Of a stretch of 7,888 nt of DNA, positions 1-5,107 are shown piece by piece. How positions within the stretch are numbered: the stretch's first letter is position 1; each line of letters opens with the position of its first letter. The DNA is from Actinomycetota bacterium (GTDB lineage: Bacteria > Actinomycetota > Actinomycetes > Actinomycetales > Microbacteriaceae), in contig WLES01000032.1 in the NCBI GenBank assembly GCA_009704155.1, positions 1-7,888 on the forward strand. Direction: 5' to 3'. The notes beneath the pieces are model-generated. The model searched no databases. It saw only the letters and a list, made by a program, of their open reading frames with translations, and was not told the DNA's origin. A program made the translations under genes and the position numbers.

Positions 1-362
1 CTCCGTTGTATGACGGCGTTATCTTCCACCGGATTATCAAAGACTTCATGTTGCAGGCCGGCGACCCGCTCGGAATGGGTTACGGCGGTCCCGGATACCA
101 GTTTGGTGACGAAATCCACCCCGAACTGTCGTTCACGGAACCCTTCATCCTCGCTATGGCGAACGCCGGCCCAGGAACAAACGGGTCACAGTTCTTCATC
201 ACGACCGTTCCGACAACGTGGCTGCAGGGAAAGCACACGATCTTCGGCGCGGTTACTGACGCTGACTCCCAAAAGGTGGTTCTCGCGATCGAGGCCGTCC
301 CAACCGGAGCAAACGACAAGCCCATCGAACCGGTCGTGATTTCGAGCATCACCGTCGAATGA
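1..362 (+). CDS. ppiA: Peptidyl-prolyl cis-trans isomerase, cyclophilin type (5' end outside window)
   Basis: This is the C-terminal two thirds of a single-domain cyclophilin, an enzyme that interconverts cis and trans X-Pro bonds during protein folding. The reading frame is open to the window edge, so the start and the N-terminus are missing. About 120 residues are visible. Family hallmarks are [14 protein letters not shown] near the visible start, whose Arg is the catalytic arginine of cyclophilins. Further on come the [15 protein letters not shown] segment and a Trp in [12 protein letters not shown], the position that in cyclophilin A contacts cyclosporin. Whether the protein is cytoplasmic or exported cannot be judged without the N-terminus. 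The TGA stop at 360-362 overlaps the ATG of the rhomboid gene (359-361), so the two are probably co-translated. A cyclophilin gene beside rhomboid and crgA is usual in Actinobacteria. The family call is firm; the symbol follows from position. Confidence 0.93.
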   Translation, partial: PLYDGVIFHRIIKDFMLQAGDPLGMGYGGPGYQFGDEIHPELSFTEPFILAMANAGPGTNGSQFFITTVPTTWLQGKHTIFGAVTDADSQKVVLAIEAVPTGANDKPIEPVVISSITVE

Positions 363-1078
363 CAGCGTCGTCGAGCACGTGTTACCGCCACCCCAAACGC
401 GAGTCGTGGGTGTTGTGCCAGCGGTGCGGAAACACTATTTGCGGCGATTGCCAATCGGCGGCGGCTGTCGGGTTTCACTGCCCTGACTGCGTATCCGGAG
501 CACGGCCGGCGACGTCGAAGATTGTGAGTGGCGCGCGGTTGCGTCGGGCCATCACGGGAACCACGACAGTGACGACAACCCTGTTGATCCTCATGGGTGT
601 CGTCTTTGTTGCAGATTTCTTCACCGGAGGGTTGTTCACAAACCTTTTCGGCTACATCCCCGCGCTGACGTTCGCTGAACCCTGGCGCGTCCTCACGGTG
701 TCATTCGTTCACGGCTCGATCACACACATCTTGTTCAACGGATATTCGCTGTGGGTTCTTGGGAACCTCGTTGAGCGAAAGCTCGGCTCCGGGCGGTTCC
801 TCGCCGTGTTTGTGCTCTCATCTATCGCGGGTAGCGCCGCGGTCTTCTTCATCAGCCCCGCTGGATTTGTTGTCGGCGCATCCGGAGCAATCTTCGGTCT
901 TTTCGCAGCGCTTTTTGTCGTCAACCGCGGTTTTCAGGGAAACAACATCTCGCTTCTCGTGATTGTGGGGATAAACCTCGCGCTCGGCTTCATCCTCCCC
1001 AATGTGGCGTGGGAAGCGCACATCGGGGGGCTGATCGGTGGTTTTCTCGCAACGTCAGCCCTGGTTCGCCGGAAATAA
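359..1078 (+). CDS. Rhomboid family intramembrane serine protease with N-terminal B-box-like zinc finger
   Basis: This 239-aa membrane protein is predicted to cleave transmembrane substrates inside the bilayer. Residues 8-44 hold regularly spaced zinc-ligand candidates: C8, H11, C20, C23, C28, C31, H40, C41 and C44, resembling a B-box zinc finger. A short basic linker leads to the rhomboid domain (about residues 70-237) with several hydrophobic helices. The catalytic serine is Ser175 in GASGAIFG and the partner histidine is His221 in [10 protein letters not shown]. His123 and Asn127 (H-x3-N) match the oxyanion residues of GlpG-type rhomboids. All key residues are present, so it should be active. 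The ATG at 359 overlaps the cyclophilin stop (ATGA) and has no evident Shine-Dalgarno sequence, which suggests translational coupling. The TAA stop is followed by a 59-bp gap and the convergent crgA. The natural substrate is unknown. Confidence 0.94.
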   Translation: MTASSSTCYRHPKRESWVLCQRCGNTICGDCQSAAAVGFHCPDCVSGARPATSKIVSGARLRRAITGTTTVTTTLLILMGVVFVADFFTGGLFTNLFGYIPALTFAEPWRVLTVSFVHGSITHILFNGYSLWVLGNLVERKLGSGRFLAVFVLSSIAGSAAVFFISPAGFVVGASGAIFGLFAALFVVNRGFQGNNISLLVIVGINLALGFILPNVAWEAHIGGLIGGFLATSALVRRK

Positions 1079-1084
1079 ACAGAC

Positions 1085-1116
1085 TTATCCACCGACTTAT
1101 CCACAGGGGTGGATAA
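1085..1116. promoter_or_regulatory. Cluster of three DnaA-box-like 9-mers
   Basis: Three 9-mers match or nearly match the DnaA box TTATNCACA. They are TTATCCACC at 1085-1093 (+), a perfect TTATCCACA at 1097-1105 (+), and TTATCCACC read on the - strand at 1108-1116. The first two lie in an exact 11-bp direct repeat (GACTTATCCAC at 1082-1092 and 1094-1104, period 12 bp). They fill the gap between the convergent rhomboid and crgA genes. The locus is usually near oriC in Actinobacteria, so DnaA binding or titration is plausible. That function is inference; the repeats themselves are plainly visible. Confidence 0.55.
1097..1116. repeat. Perfect 8-bp inverted repeat between convergent genes
   Basis: TTATCCAC at 1097-1104 and GTGGATAA at 1109-1116 are exact reverse complements separated by AGGG. 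The hairpin lies between the stop codons of rhomboid (1078) and crgA (1138), where a bidirectional terminator would sit. However, the stem is only half GC and neither side has a T-tract, so the inverted pair of DnaA-like sites is the better explanation. Both roles could coexist. Confidence 0.5.
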
Positions 1117-1137
1117 ACTACAACGTTGTTGTTTCGA

Positions 1138-1383
1138 CTAGCGCCAGCGAGTGGTCATCAAGAAGCCGATAAACATTAACCCAAACCCGATCACAATGTT
1201 CGCAGCGTTGATTCCGGGAATAGGAAGCGCTCCTGCGCTCACGTAAAACGTAATGATCCAGAGCAGCCCAATGAGCATGAATCCGAACATGATGGGCTTG
1301 AACCACACAGGGTTCGGTGCCTGGTCACGGGGGGTGGCGGAGTCGGAACTCGCTCCGCGCACGCTCTTGTCTTGTTCAGCCAT
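1138..1383 (-). CDS. crgA: Cell division protein CrgA
   Basis: This 81-aa actinobacterial division protein has two membrane helices (about residues 30-50 and 59-77), a charged, disordered cytoplasmic N-terminus and almost no C-terminal tail. The family signature is clear: NPVWFKPIMFG leads into helix 1, and IGFGLMFIGFLMTTRWR closes the protein. In mycobacteria CrgA sits at the septum and helps recruit or stabilise FtsZ-linked and peptidoglycan-synthesis proteins; in Streptomyces it restrains FtsZ ring formation. I chose the ATG at 1383 (MAEQDKS) because a -10-like TATGCT ends exactly 7 nt upstream, which suggests a leaderless mRNA, and no Shine-Dalgarno is visible. In-frame alternatives are ATG at 1395, ATG at 1401 and TTG at 1410, which would add 4, 6 or 9 residues. 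The length is close to the roughly 90 residues usual for the family. It is transcribed divergently from srtE. Confidence 0.92.
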   Translation of the reverse strand: MAEQDKSVRGASSDSATPRDQAPNPVWFKPIMFGFMLIGLLWIITFYVSAGALPIPGINAANIVIGFGLMFIGFLMTTRWR

Positions 1384-1396
1384 GTGGACAAGCATA
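1383..1396 (-). promoter_or_regulatory. Putative leaderless crgA promoter with overlapping DnaA-box-like site
   Basis: On the - strand TATGCT (1396-1391) is followed by exactly 7 nt and the ATG at 1383, the spacing expected if transcription begins at or next to the start codon. The stretch 1391-1383 reads TTGTCCACA, the DnaA box form favoured in GC-rich actinobacteria. It spans the last base of the -10 box to the first base of the ATG. The -35 element is weak (TTCTTA at 1420-1415, with an 18-bp spacer). Bound DnaA would be placed to block transcription start. Regulation is inferred. Confidence 0.4.
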
Positions 1397-1427
1397 CCCA
1401 TGGCGAGCAATCCATAAGAACGCTGAG

Positions 1428-1433
1428 TACAAT
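1428..1433 (+). promoter_or_regulatory. Putative -10 box of a leaderless srtE promoter
   Basis: TACAAT differs from the -10 consensus TATAAT at one base. It is followed by 7 nt (1434-1440) and then GTG at 1441, in frame with the sortase. That is the typical geometry of actinobacterial leaderless transcripts, and no Shine-Dalgarno is seen before the GTG. I find no convincing -35 hexamer at 16-18 bp. The box lies 32 bp from the -10 box of the divergent crgA promoter, so the two promoters share their upstream DNA. Confidence 0.5.
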
Positions 1434-1440
1434 CGACAAC

Positions 1441-2544
1441 GTGGCTTTCCGTGACCGTCTTCCCCGCTTTCGCGAGCCATCGCGCGCCACAAACCCCGAC
1501 AAGCAGTCACTTCGCGGTCTAGTGACGCATCGGGCAAAGCACATGGCGACTCGGGTCAAACTTCACTCGAAGAAATTGGCAACACGGGCCACGCACCACG
1601 CGAAGCACATGTCGACTCGGGTCACGCAGGTCGCGTCGAAATTCCCCGGTTCCGTAGTGAGCTTCATCACGCGGTCAGGTAAGGCAATCGCCAGCGGGGT
1701 GCGCAGAATCCCAGGGCGCACGGTGAGGTCCGTCAAGAGACTCCCTGCTGCCTTCAGCGACGGCCGCCGCGCGGTCGTGGCTTCGGCCCGAAACTTTTCG
1801 GCGAAAACTGTTGACAGGATCATCGGCGTCGTGGGAGAAGTTCTCATGACGGCGGGAGTTTTCGTTCTCCTTTTCCTCGGCTGGCACGTGTGGTACAACG
1901 ACGTCGTATCGGGAATCGCACAGAACAATGCCGGGTCGGAGCTCTCCGACAAATGGGACAACGTCCCTCTTTCTGTTCCCGAGTTTGACCGCCACCCTGG
2001 CGATTCCGCCGGTGCACGTCTAGAACCGGAGCCTCCGATCACCGCCTCACCGGCCCTCAATACCCGTTTTGCAACTCTGATTGTCCCTCGTTTTGGAGAA
2101 ACTTTCGAGCGGGCAATTGCGCACGGTATCGATCCCAAAAAGGTCCTCAACGTTCGAAGCGCAGGACTGGGGCACTATCCCCAGTCCAATGAACTGGGCG
2201 AGATTGGTAACTTCGCGGTTGCCGGCCACAGGACAACGTATGGCGCTCCTCTCGGCAACATCGACCAGCTTCGAGTAGGTGACCGCCTCTACATCGAAAC
2301 GGAAGCAGGATGGTACGTTTACCGCTATCGAAACCTGGAATACGTCTGGCCCAAAGAGGTTGGCGTCATTAAGCCAGTGCCGCAGTCCAACGCAGCAGGC
2401 GCGGATCGCATCTTGACACTCACGTCCTGCCACCCCAAGCTCTCGTCAGCTGAGCGCGTAATCGCGTATTCGGTGTTTGAGACATTTGTTCCTCGCGACC
2501 GAGGTGCACCCGCAGAGGTTGCAGCAATGAAGGCGGCTGGATAG
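1441..2544 (+). CDS. srtE: Class E-type sortase with long cationic N-terminal cytoplasmic extension
   Basis: This 367-aa (start at GTG 1441) membrane-bound cysteine transpeptidase is expected to attach surface proteins with an LPXTG-like (class E: LAXTG) signal to the cell wall. The catalytic domain occupies about residues 208-352. It contains His263 in VAGHRTTYGAPLGN, Cys330 in LTLTSCHPKLSS and Arg339 in SAERVIAYS, so the His/Cys/Arg triad is complete. A single membrane helix lies at about 128-151 (around LMTAGVFVLLFLGWHVW), giving an N-in orientation with the catalytic domain outside. The roughly 125 residues before the helix are rich in Lys, Arg and His and include an 11-residue repeat; many sortases have far shorter tails. 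The frame is open back to TTG 1372, but that start would overlap crgA and lacks signals; ATG 1543 and ATG 1609 are later alternatives. The next gene starts 2 nt after the stop. No sorting-signal substrate is encoded here. The enzyme call is firm; the start is less so. Confidence 0.88.
   Translation: MAFRDRLPRFREPSRATNPDKQSLRGLVTHRAKHMATRVKLHSKKLATRATHHAKHMSTRVTQVASKFPGSVVSFITRSGKAIASGVRRIPGRTVRSVKRLPAAFSDGRRAVVASARNFSAKTVDRIIGVVGEVLMTAGVFVLLFLGWHVWYNDVVSGIAQNNAGSELSDKWDNVPLSVPEFDRHPGDSAGARLEPEPPITASPALNTRFATLIVPRFGETFERAIAHGIDPKKVLNVRSAGLGHYPQSNELGEIGNFAVAGHRTTYGAPLGNIDQLRVGDRLYIETEAGWYVYRYRNLEYVWPKEVGVIKPVPQSNAAGADRILTLTSCHPKLSSAERVIAYSVFETFVPRDRGAPAEVAAMKAAG
1525..1623 (+). repeat. Three tandem 11-codon repeats in the srtE cytoplasmic extension
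   Basis: Residues 29-61 of the sortase (start at 1441) break into THRAKHMATRV, KLHSKKLATRA and THHAKHMSTRV, three units of 33 nt. Units 1 and 3 are also close at the DNA level: 1525-1560 and 1591-1626 agree at 29 of 36 positions, with a 66-bp offset. The segment carries 15 Lys, Arg or His and no acidic residue. An 11-residue period suits an amphipathic helix lying on a membrane or acidic polymer; that role is inferred. Confidence 0.65.
2164..2187 (+). repeat. Perfect 9-bp inverted repeat inside srtE
   Basis: GGACTGGGG (2164-2172) and CCCCAGTCC (2179-2187) are exact reverse complements around the 6-nt loop CACTAT. The stem would be GC-rich and stable in the mRNA. It lies inside the conserved sortase segment encoding AGLGHYPQS, so coding constraint may explain part of it. 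No T-tract follows, so it is not an intrinsic terminator. Confidence 0.6.
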
Positions 2545-2546
2545 TC

Positions 2547-2705
2547 ATGTACTCAGCGTTGTGGCGAATCCTCCCCGGCCCTCGATGGGCAAAAATCCTC
2601 CAGGCCGTTGCGATTGTCATTGTCGTACTATCCGTCTCTGTTGAATGGATCTTCCCGTGGGCGGCCGAAACGTTCATTCAACCCGTGACGACGGTTGATC
2701 AGTGA
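2547..2705 (+). CDS. Small single-pass membrane protein of unknown function
   Basis: This 52-aa protein starts at ATG 2547, 2 nt after the sortase stop, and its TGA (2703-2705) overlaps the GTG of trpG in a GTGA arrangement. The purine-rich GAAGGCGG about 10 nt upstream may serve as ribosome binding site. The N-terminus MYSALWRILPGPRWAKIL is basic and aromatic. One membrane helix follows (about residues 17-37, AVAIVIVVLSVSVEWIFPW), then a short tail EAFI-like in character, rich in Thr, Val and Pro and ending in Asp-Gln. A net positive N-terminus suggests N-in topology. From memory, short proteins with a WR-LPGP start and an FPW after the helix occur at this place in related Actinobacteria, but I cannot name a family. 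The tight packing with srtE and trpG supports it being a real gene. A link to the sortase or to the division proteins nearby is only a guess. Confidence 0.75.
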   Translation: MYSALWRILPGPRWAKILQAVAIVIVVLSVSVEWIFPWAAETFIQPVTTVDQ

Positions 2706-3352
2706 GCCGAATTTTCATCCTCGATAATTACGATTCATTTGTTTACACGCTAGCTGGGTACGTTCAACAGCTTGGTGCCGAAGTCATCGTCGTTCGCAAT
2801 GATGCCTTTGCGGAATCCGAAATCCCAGCGCGACTAGAGGGTTTTGATGGGATTCTTGTTTCGCCAGGGCCAGGGACTCCGGCTGACGCTGGTCTATCAA
2901 TCGCGATTATCAAGTACGCCATTGCCACTCACCGGCCGCTATTTGGGGTGTGCCTCGGGCACCAAGCAATTGCTGAAGCAATGGGCGGCATTGTGACGCA
3001 CGCAGAAGAGCTCATGCACGGAAAGACCAGTGCCGTCAATCACGCCAACTCGCCACTGTTTGACGGCGTGCCGAGCCCGTTTCGCGCCACGCGGTACCAC
3101 TCGCTCGCCATTGTTGACGGGACGATTCCCGACGAGTTGAGAGTCACTGCACGAACTGAGGGTGGTGTGATCATGGCGATCGAACACGTCTCCGAGCCAG
3201 TGTGGGGCGTTCAGTACCACCCAGAGTCGGTGTTGACCGAAAGCGGCTACACGATGCTGGGAAATTGGCTCGAATTGACGGGCATGACGGGTGTCAGTGC
3301 CCGCGCTCGAACACTGAGTCCGCTCATGACAGCCGCCACGGACGAAAAGTAG
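2702..3352 (+). CDS. trpG: Glutamine amidotransferase subunit of anthranilate / aminodeoxychorismate synthase
   Basis: This 216-aa class I glutamine amidotransferase releases ammonia from glutamine for a chorismate-using partner (TrpE or PabB), feeding tryptophan or folate synthesis in the cytoplasm. The N-terminal ILDNYDSFVYTL and SPGPGTPADAG segments are diagnostic of the TrpG/PabA family. The catalytic triad is Cys84 in GVCLGHQ, His173 and Glu175 in QYHPESV. The last 20 or so residues after LELTG are an unconserved tail. The GTG start at 2702 overlaps the stop of the 52-aa gene, and no good Shine-Dalgarno is seen, so translation is probably coupled. No trpE or pabB partner is in the window, so the sequence cannot decide between trpG and pabA; at this locus the gene is usually annotated as either, and the subunit may serve both. 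The TAG stop abuts the TAA of the convergent pknB with no base between. Confidence 0.93.
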   Translation: MSRIFILDNYDSFVYTLAGYVQQLGAEVIVVRNDAFAESEIPARLEGFDGILVSPGPGTPADAGLSIAIIKYAIATHRPLFGVCLGHQAIAEAMGGIVTHAEELMHGKTSAVNHANSPLFDGVPSPFRATRYHSLAIVDGTIPDELRVTARTEGGVIMAIEHVSEPVWGVQYHPESVLTESGYTMLGNWLELTGMTGVSARARTLSPLMTAATDEK

Positions 3353-5107
3353 TTAGCCAGCGCAGTAAACAACGGTGATGGCCTGGTGCTGAGGACCGTC
3401 ACCCGCTCGGATCGACTGCGACTTGACAACAGCTCCCGTGCACGTGGTGTCGGTCTGGACTGTCACGGTGTACTGAACCGTCGGACCTTCGAGCAATTCC
3501 TTTGCCTTTTGAATCGAACCGCCGACAACGTTCGGGACCTGGACTTTGCCGTTGGAGATGACAAGGTTCACTGCCTCGCCGGCCCCGAGTTCAATTCCGA
3601 CTGCTGGATCAGAACGGATGACGACGTTCGCCTCGACACTCGGTGAATACTCTGTCGTCACCGTGCCGAGAACGAAACCCGCCTCGGTTATTCGAGCGGT
3701 TGCGGCATCAAGAAGCGTCAGTGCGACGTCGGGCACCGATTGCAAGTCGGGACCGGTTGACTCGACGACAGTAATTGTCTCTCCCGCACCAACGCGGACG
3801 CCAGCTTCTGGTTCGGTTCGAATCACGGAACCAGCCGGGACGTCGTCGCTGGATTCGGTTACGCGCTTGACGATGAGGCCAAGATCGGTCAGCGTCTTTT
3901 CAGCGGCAGCATATTCAGAGTTCGTCACGGCAGGTACTTCGATCGCGATACCGCCGATTGATGACGACGATCCGAGCGTGAGAACCCAGAACATCATGCC
4001 GGCCACAACACTCGTCACGACAAGCACACCCGCCGCCATGAGAATCATCCACTTCGCGCTTTTCGCTTGTGGGGGTTCGTCACTAGTCAGCGAATTTCGG
4101 ATTTCGGAGAAGTCCATCGTTTCTGGCCGTTCTTGCGTTGCGGGGGTGGGCCTCGCCACCGTTGACAATTCTACGGCCTCGATGTCGGCGACCACCGCGG
4201 TCGGAAGTTCGTGACCCCCACCGGTAAATGTGGAGATTGACCGAAGCGCAGCGGCAAACTCAGCAGCAGTCGCATAACGAAGTGACCGGTCTTTCTCTAG
4301 GCCTTTCGCAATCGCGATGTCGAGTTCGGGAGAAAGCTCGGGGCGACGGCTACGCGATCGCGGCGCGGTCTGTGTGACGTGCTGGTAGGCGACAGCGACA
4401 GAACTGTCACCCGTAAACAGGGGCGTCCCCGTCACCATTTCAAAGAGAACAACAGCGGTCGAATAGACGTCCGACCTCCCATCGATGAGTTCGCCTTTTG
4501 CCTGCTCGGGGGAAAAATACTGTGCTGTACCGACGATTGCGCTCGGGTCGTTGGTTGGGTCCTCAATGGCTTGGGCGATTCCGAAGTCACACACTTTAAC
4601 GAGACCGGTCTGCGTGACCATGACGTTTCCCGGCTTGATGTCCCGGTGGATGATTCCGGCACGGTGTGATTCGTCGAGAGCGTCGAGAATTCCGAGTGCG
4701 ATGTGAACAGCGACCTTGGGTTCGAACTTCCCAGAGTCCATCAGTTTGCGAAGGATTTTGCCGTCGATGTACTCCATGACGATGTAGGGGATGGGGACAT
4801 CGGGCGACGCGGCGGGGATGAGCTCTTCCCCCGCGTCGTAAACACGAACGATGCTCGGGTGACCCATGGTGCTTACCGCGTGGGCTTCGCGCTGGAACCT
4901 TTTGCGTGAATCTTTGTCAATGGCGACTTCAGGGCGTAGTGCCTTGATGGCAACACGGCGCTGGAGGCGAGTGTCGGTCCCGAGGTACACGTTCGCCATA
5001 CCTCCCCGACCAATGAGCCGTTCCGGGCGATACCGCCCGTTGAAGAGGAAGCCGTTCGTGAGAACAGAATCCAGTCCACTGCGTGATGGGGTAGGGGAGT
5101 CAGTCAA
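3353..5107 (-). CDS. pknB: Membrane Ser/Thr protein kinase with three PASTA repeats, PknB type
   Basis: This 584-aa transmembrane kinase is the actinobacterial regulator of wall synthesis and division. The kinase domain (about residues 26-290) has a glycine loop GRGGMANV (33-40), Lys55, Glu74, HRDIKPGN (catalytic Asp156) and DFG (174-176), so it should be active. A juxtamembrane linker leads to one helix (about 354-378). Outside are three PASTA units (about 388-450, 455-518, 521-582), which in this family bind muropeptide or lipid II; M. tuberculosis PknB has four. The activation loop is about three residues shorter than in M. tuberculosis PknB and lacks its paired TxT. The last PASTA unit carries Cys556 and Cys582. 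The TTG start is the only usable one: an in-frame TGA (5113-5111) lies just upstream and no other ATG, GTG or TTG precedes the kinase domain. GGTGG about 6 nt upstream may be the ribosome site. It overlaps pknA by 8 nt. Confidence 0.95.
   Translation of the reverse strand: MTDSPTPSRSGLDSVLTNGFLFNGRYRPERLIGRGGMANVYLGTDTRLQRRVAIKALRPEVAIDKDSRKRFQREAHAVSTMGHPSIVRVYDAGEELIPAASPDVPIPYIVMEYIDGKILRKLMDSGKFEPKVAVHIALGILDALDESHRAGIIHRDIKPGNVMVTQTGLVKVCDFGIAQAIEDPTNDPSAIVGTAQYFSPEQAKGELIDGRSDVYSTAVVLFEMVTGTPLFTGDSSVAVAYQHVTQTAPRSRSRRPELSPELDIAIAKGLEKDRSLRYATAAEFAAALRSISTFTGGGHELPTAVVADIEAVELSTVARPTPATQERPETMDFSEIRNSLTSDEPPQAKSAKWMILMAAGVLVVTSVVAGMMFWVLTLGSSSSIGGIAIEVPAVTNSEYAAAEKTLTDLGLIVKRVTESSDDVPAGSVIRTEPEAGVRVGAGETITVVESTGPDLQSVPDVALTLLDAATARITEAGFVLGTVTTEYSPSVEANVVIRSDPAVGIELGAGEAVNLVISNGKVQVPNVVGGSIQKAKELLEGPTVQYTVTVQTDTTCTGAVVKSQSIRAGDGPQHQAITVVYCAG

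Noticed and set aside
80..478. Open - strand frame of 132 codons across the cyclophilin/rhomboid junction
   Set aside because: It runs antisense to two well-supported genes and shows no protein-like features.
1097..1116. Hairpin as a classical intrinsic terminator
   Set aside because: The stem is only half GC and lacks a T-tract on either side; DnaA-like sites fit better, though a termination role is not excluded.
1120..1129. 10-bp palindrome ACAACGTTGT between rhomboid and crgA, considered as an operator
   Set aside because: It lies downstream of both convergent genes with no promoter nearby, and palindromes of this size arise by chance.
1372..1440. Upstream extension of the sortase to the TTG at 1372
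   Set aside because: It would overlap the start of the divergent crgA and both promoters, has no ribosome site, and the -10 box/GTG pair at 1428-1441 gives a better start.
1563..2150. Open - strand frame of 195 codons opposite srtE
   Set aside because: No recognisable motif or start signals; the sortase frame with its cationic tail explains the DNA.
3546..4214. Open + strand frame of 222 codons opposite pknB
   Set aside because: The translation is low-complexity Ser/Thr/Ala sequence mirroring pknB codons, with no domain, and pknB on the other strand is certain.
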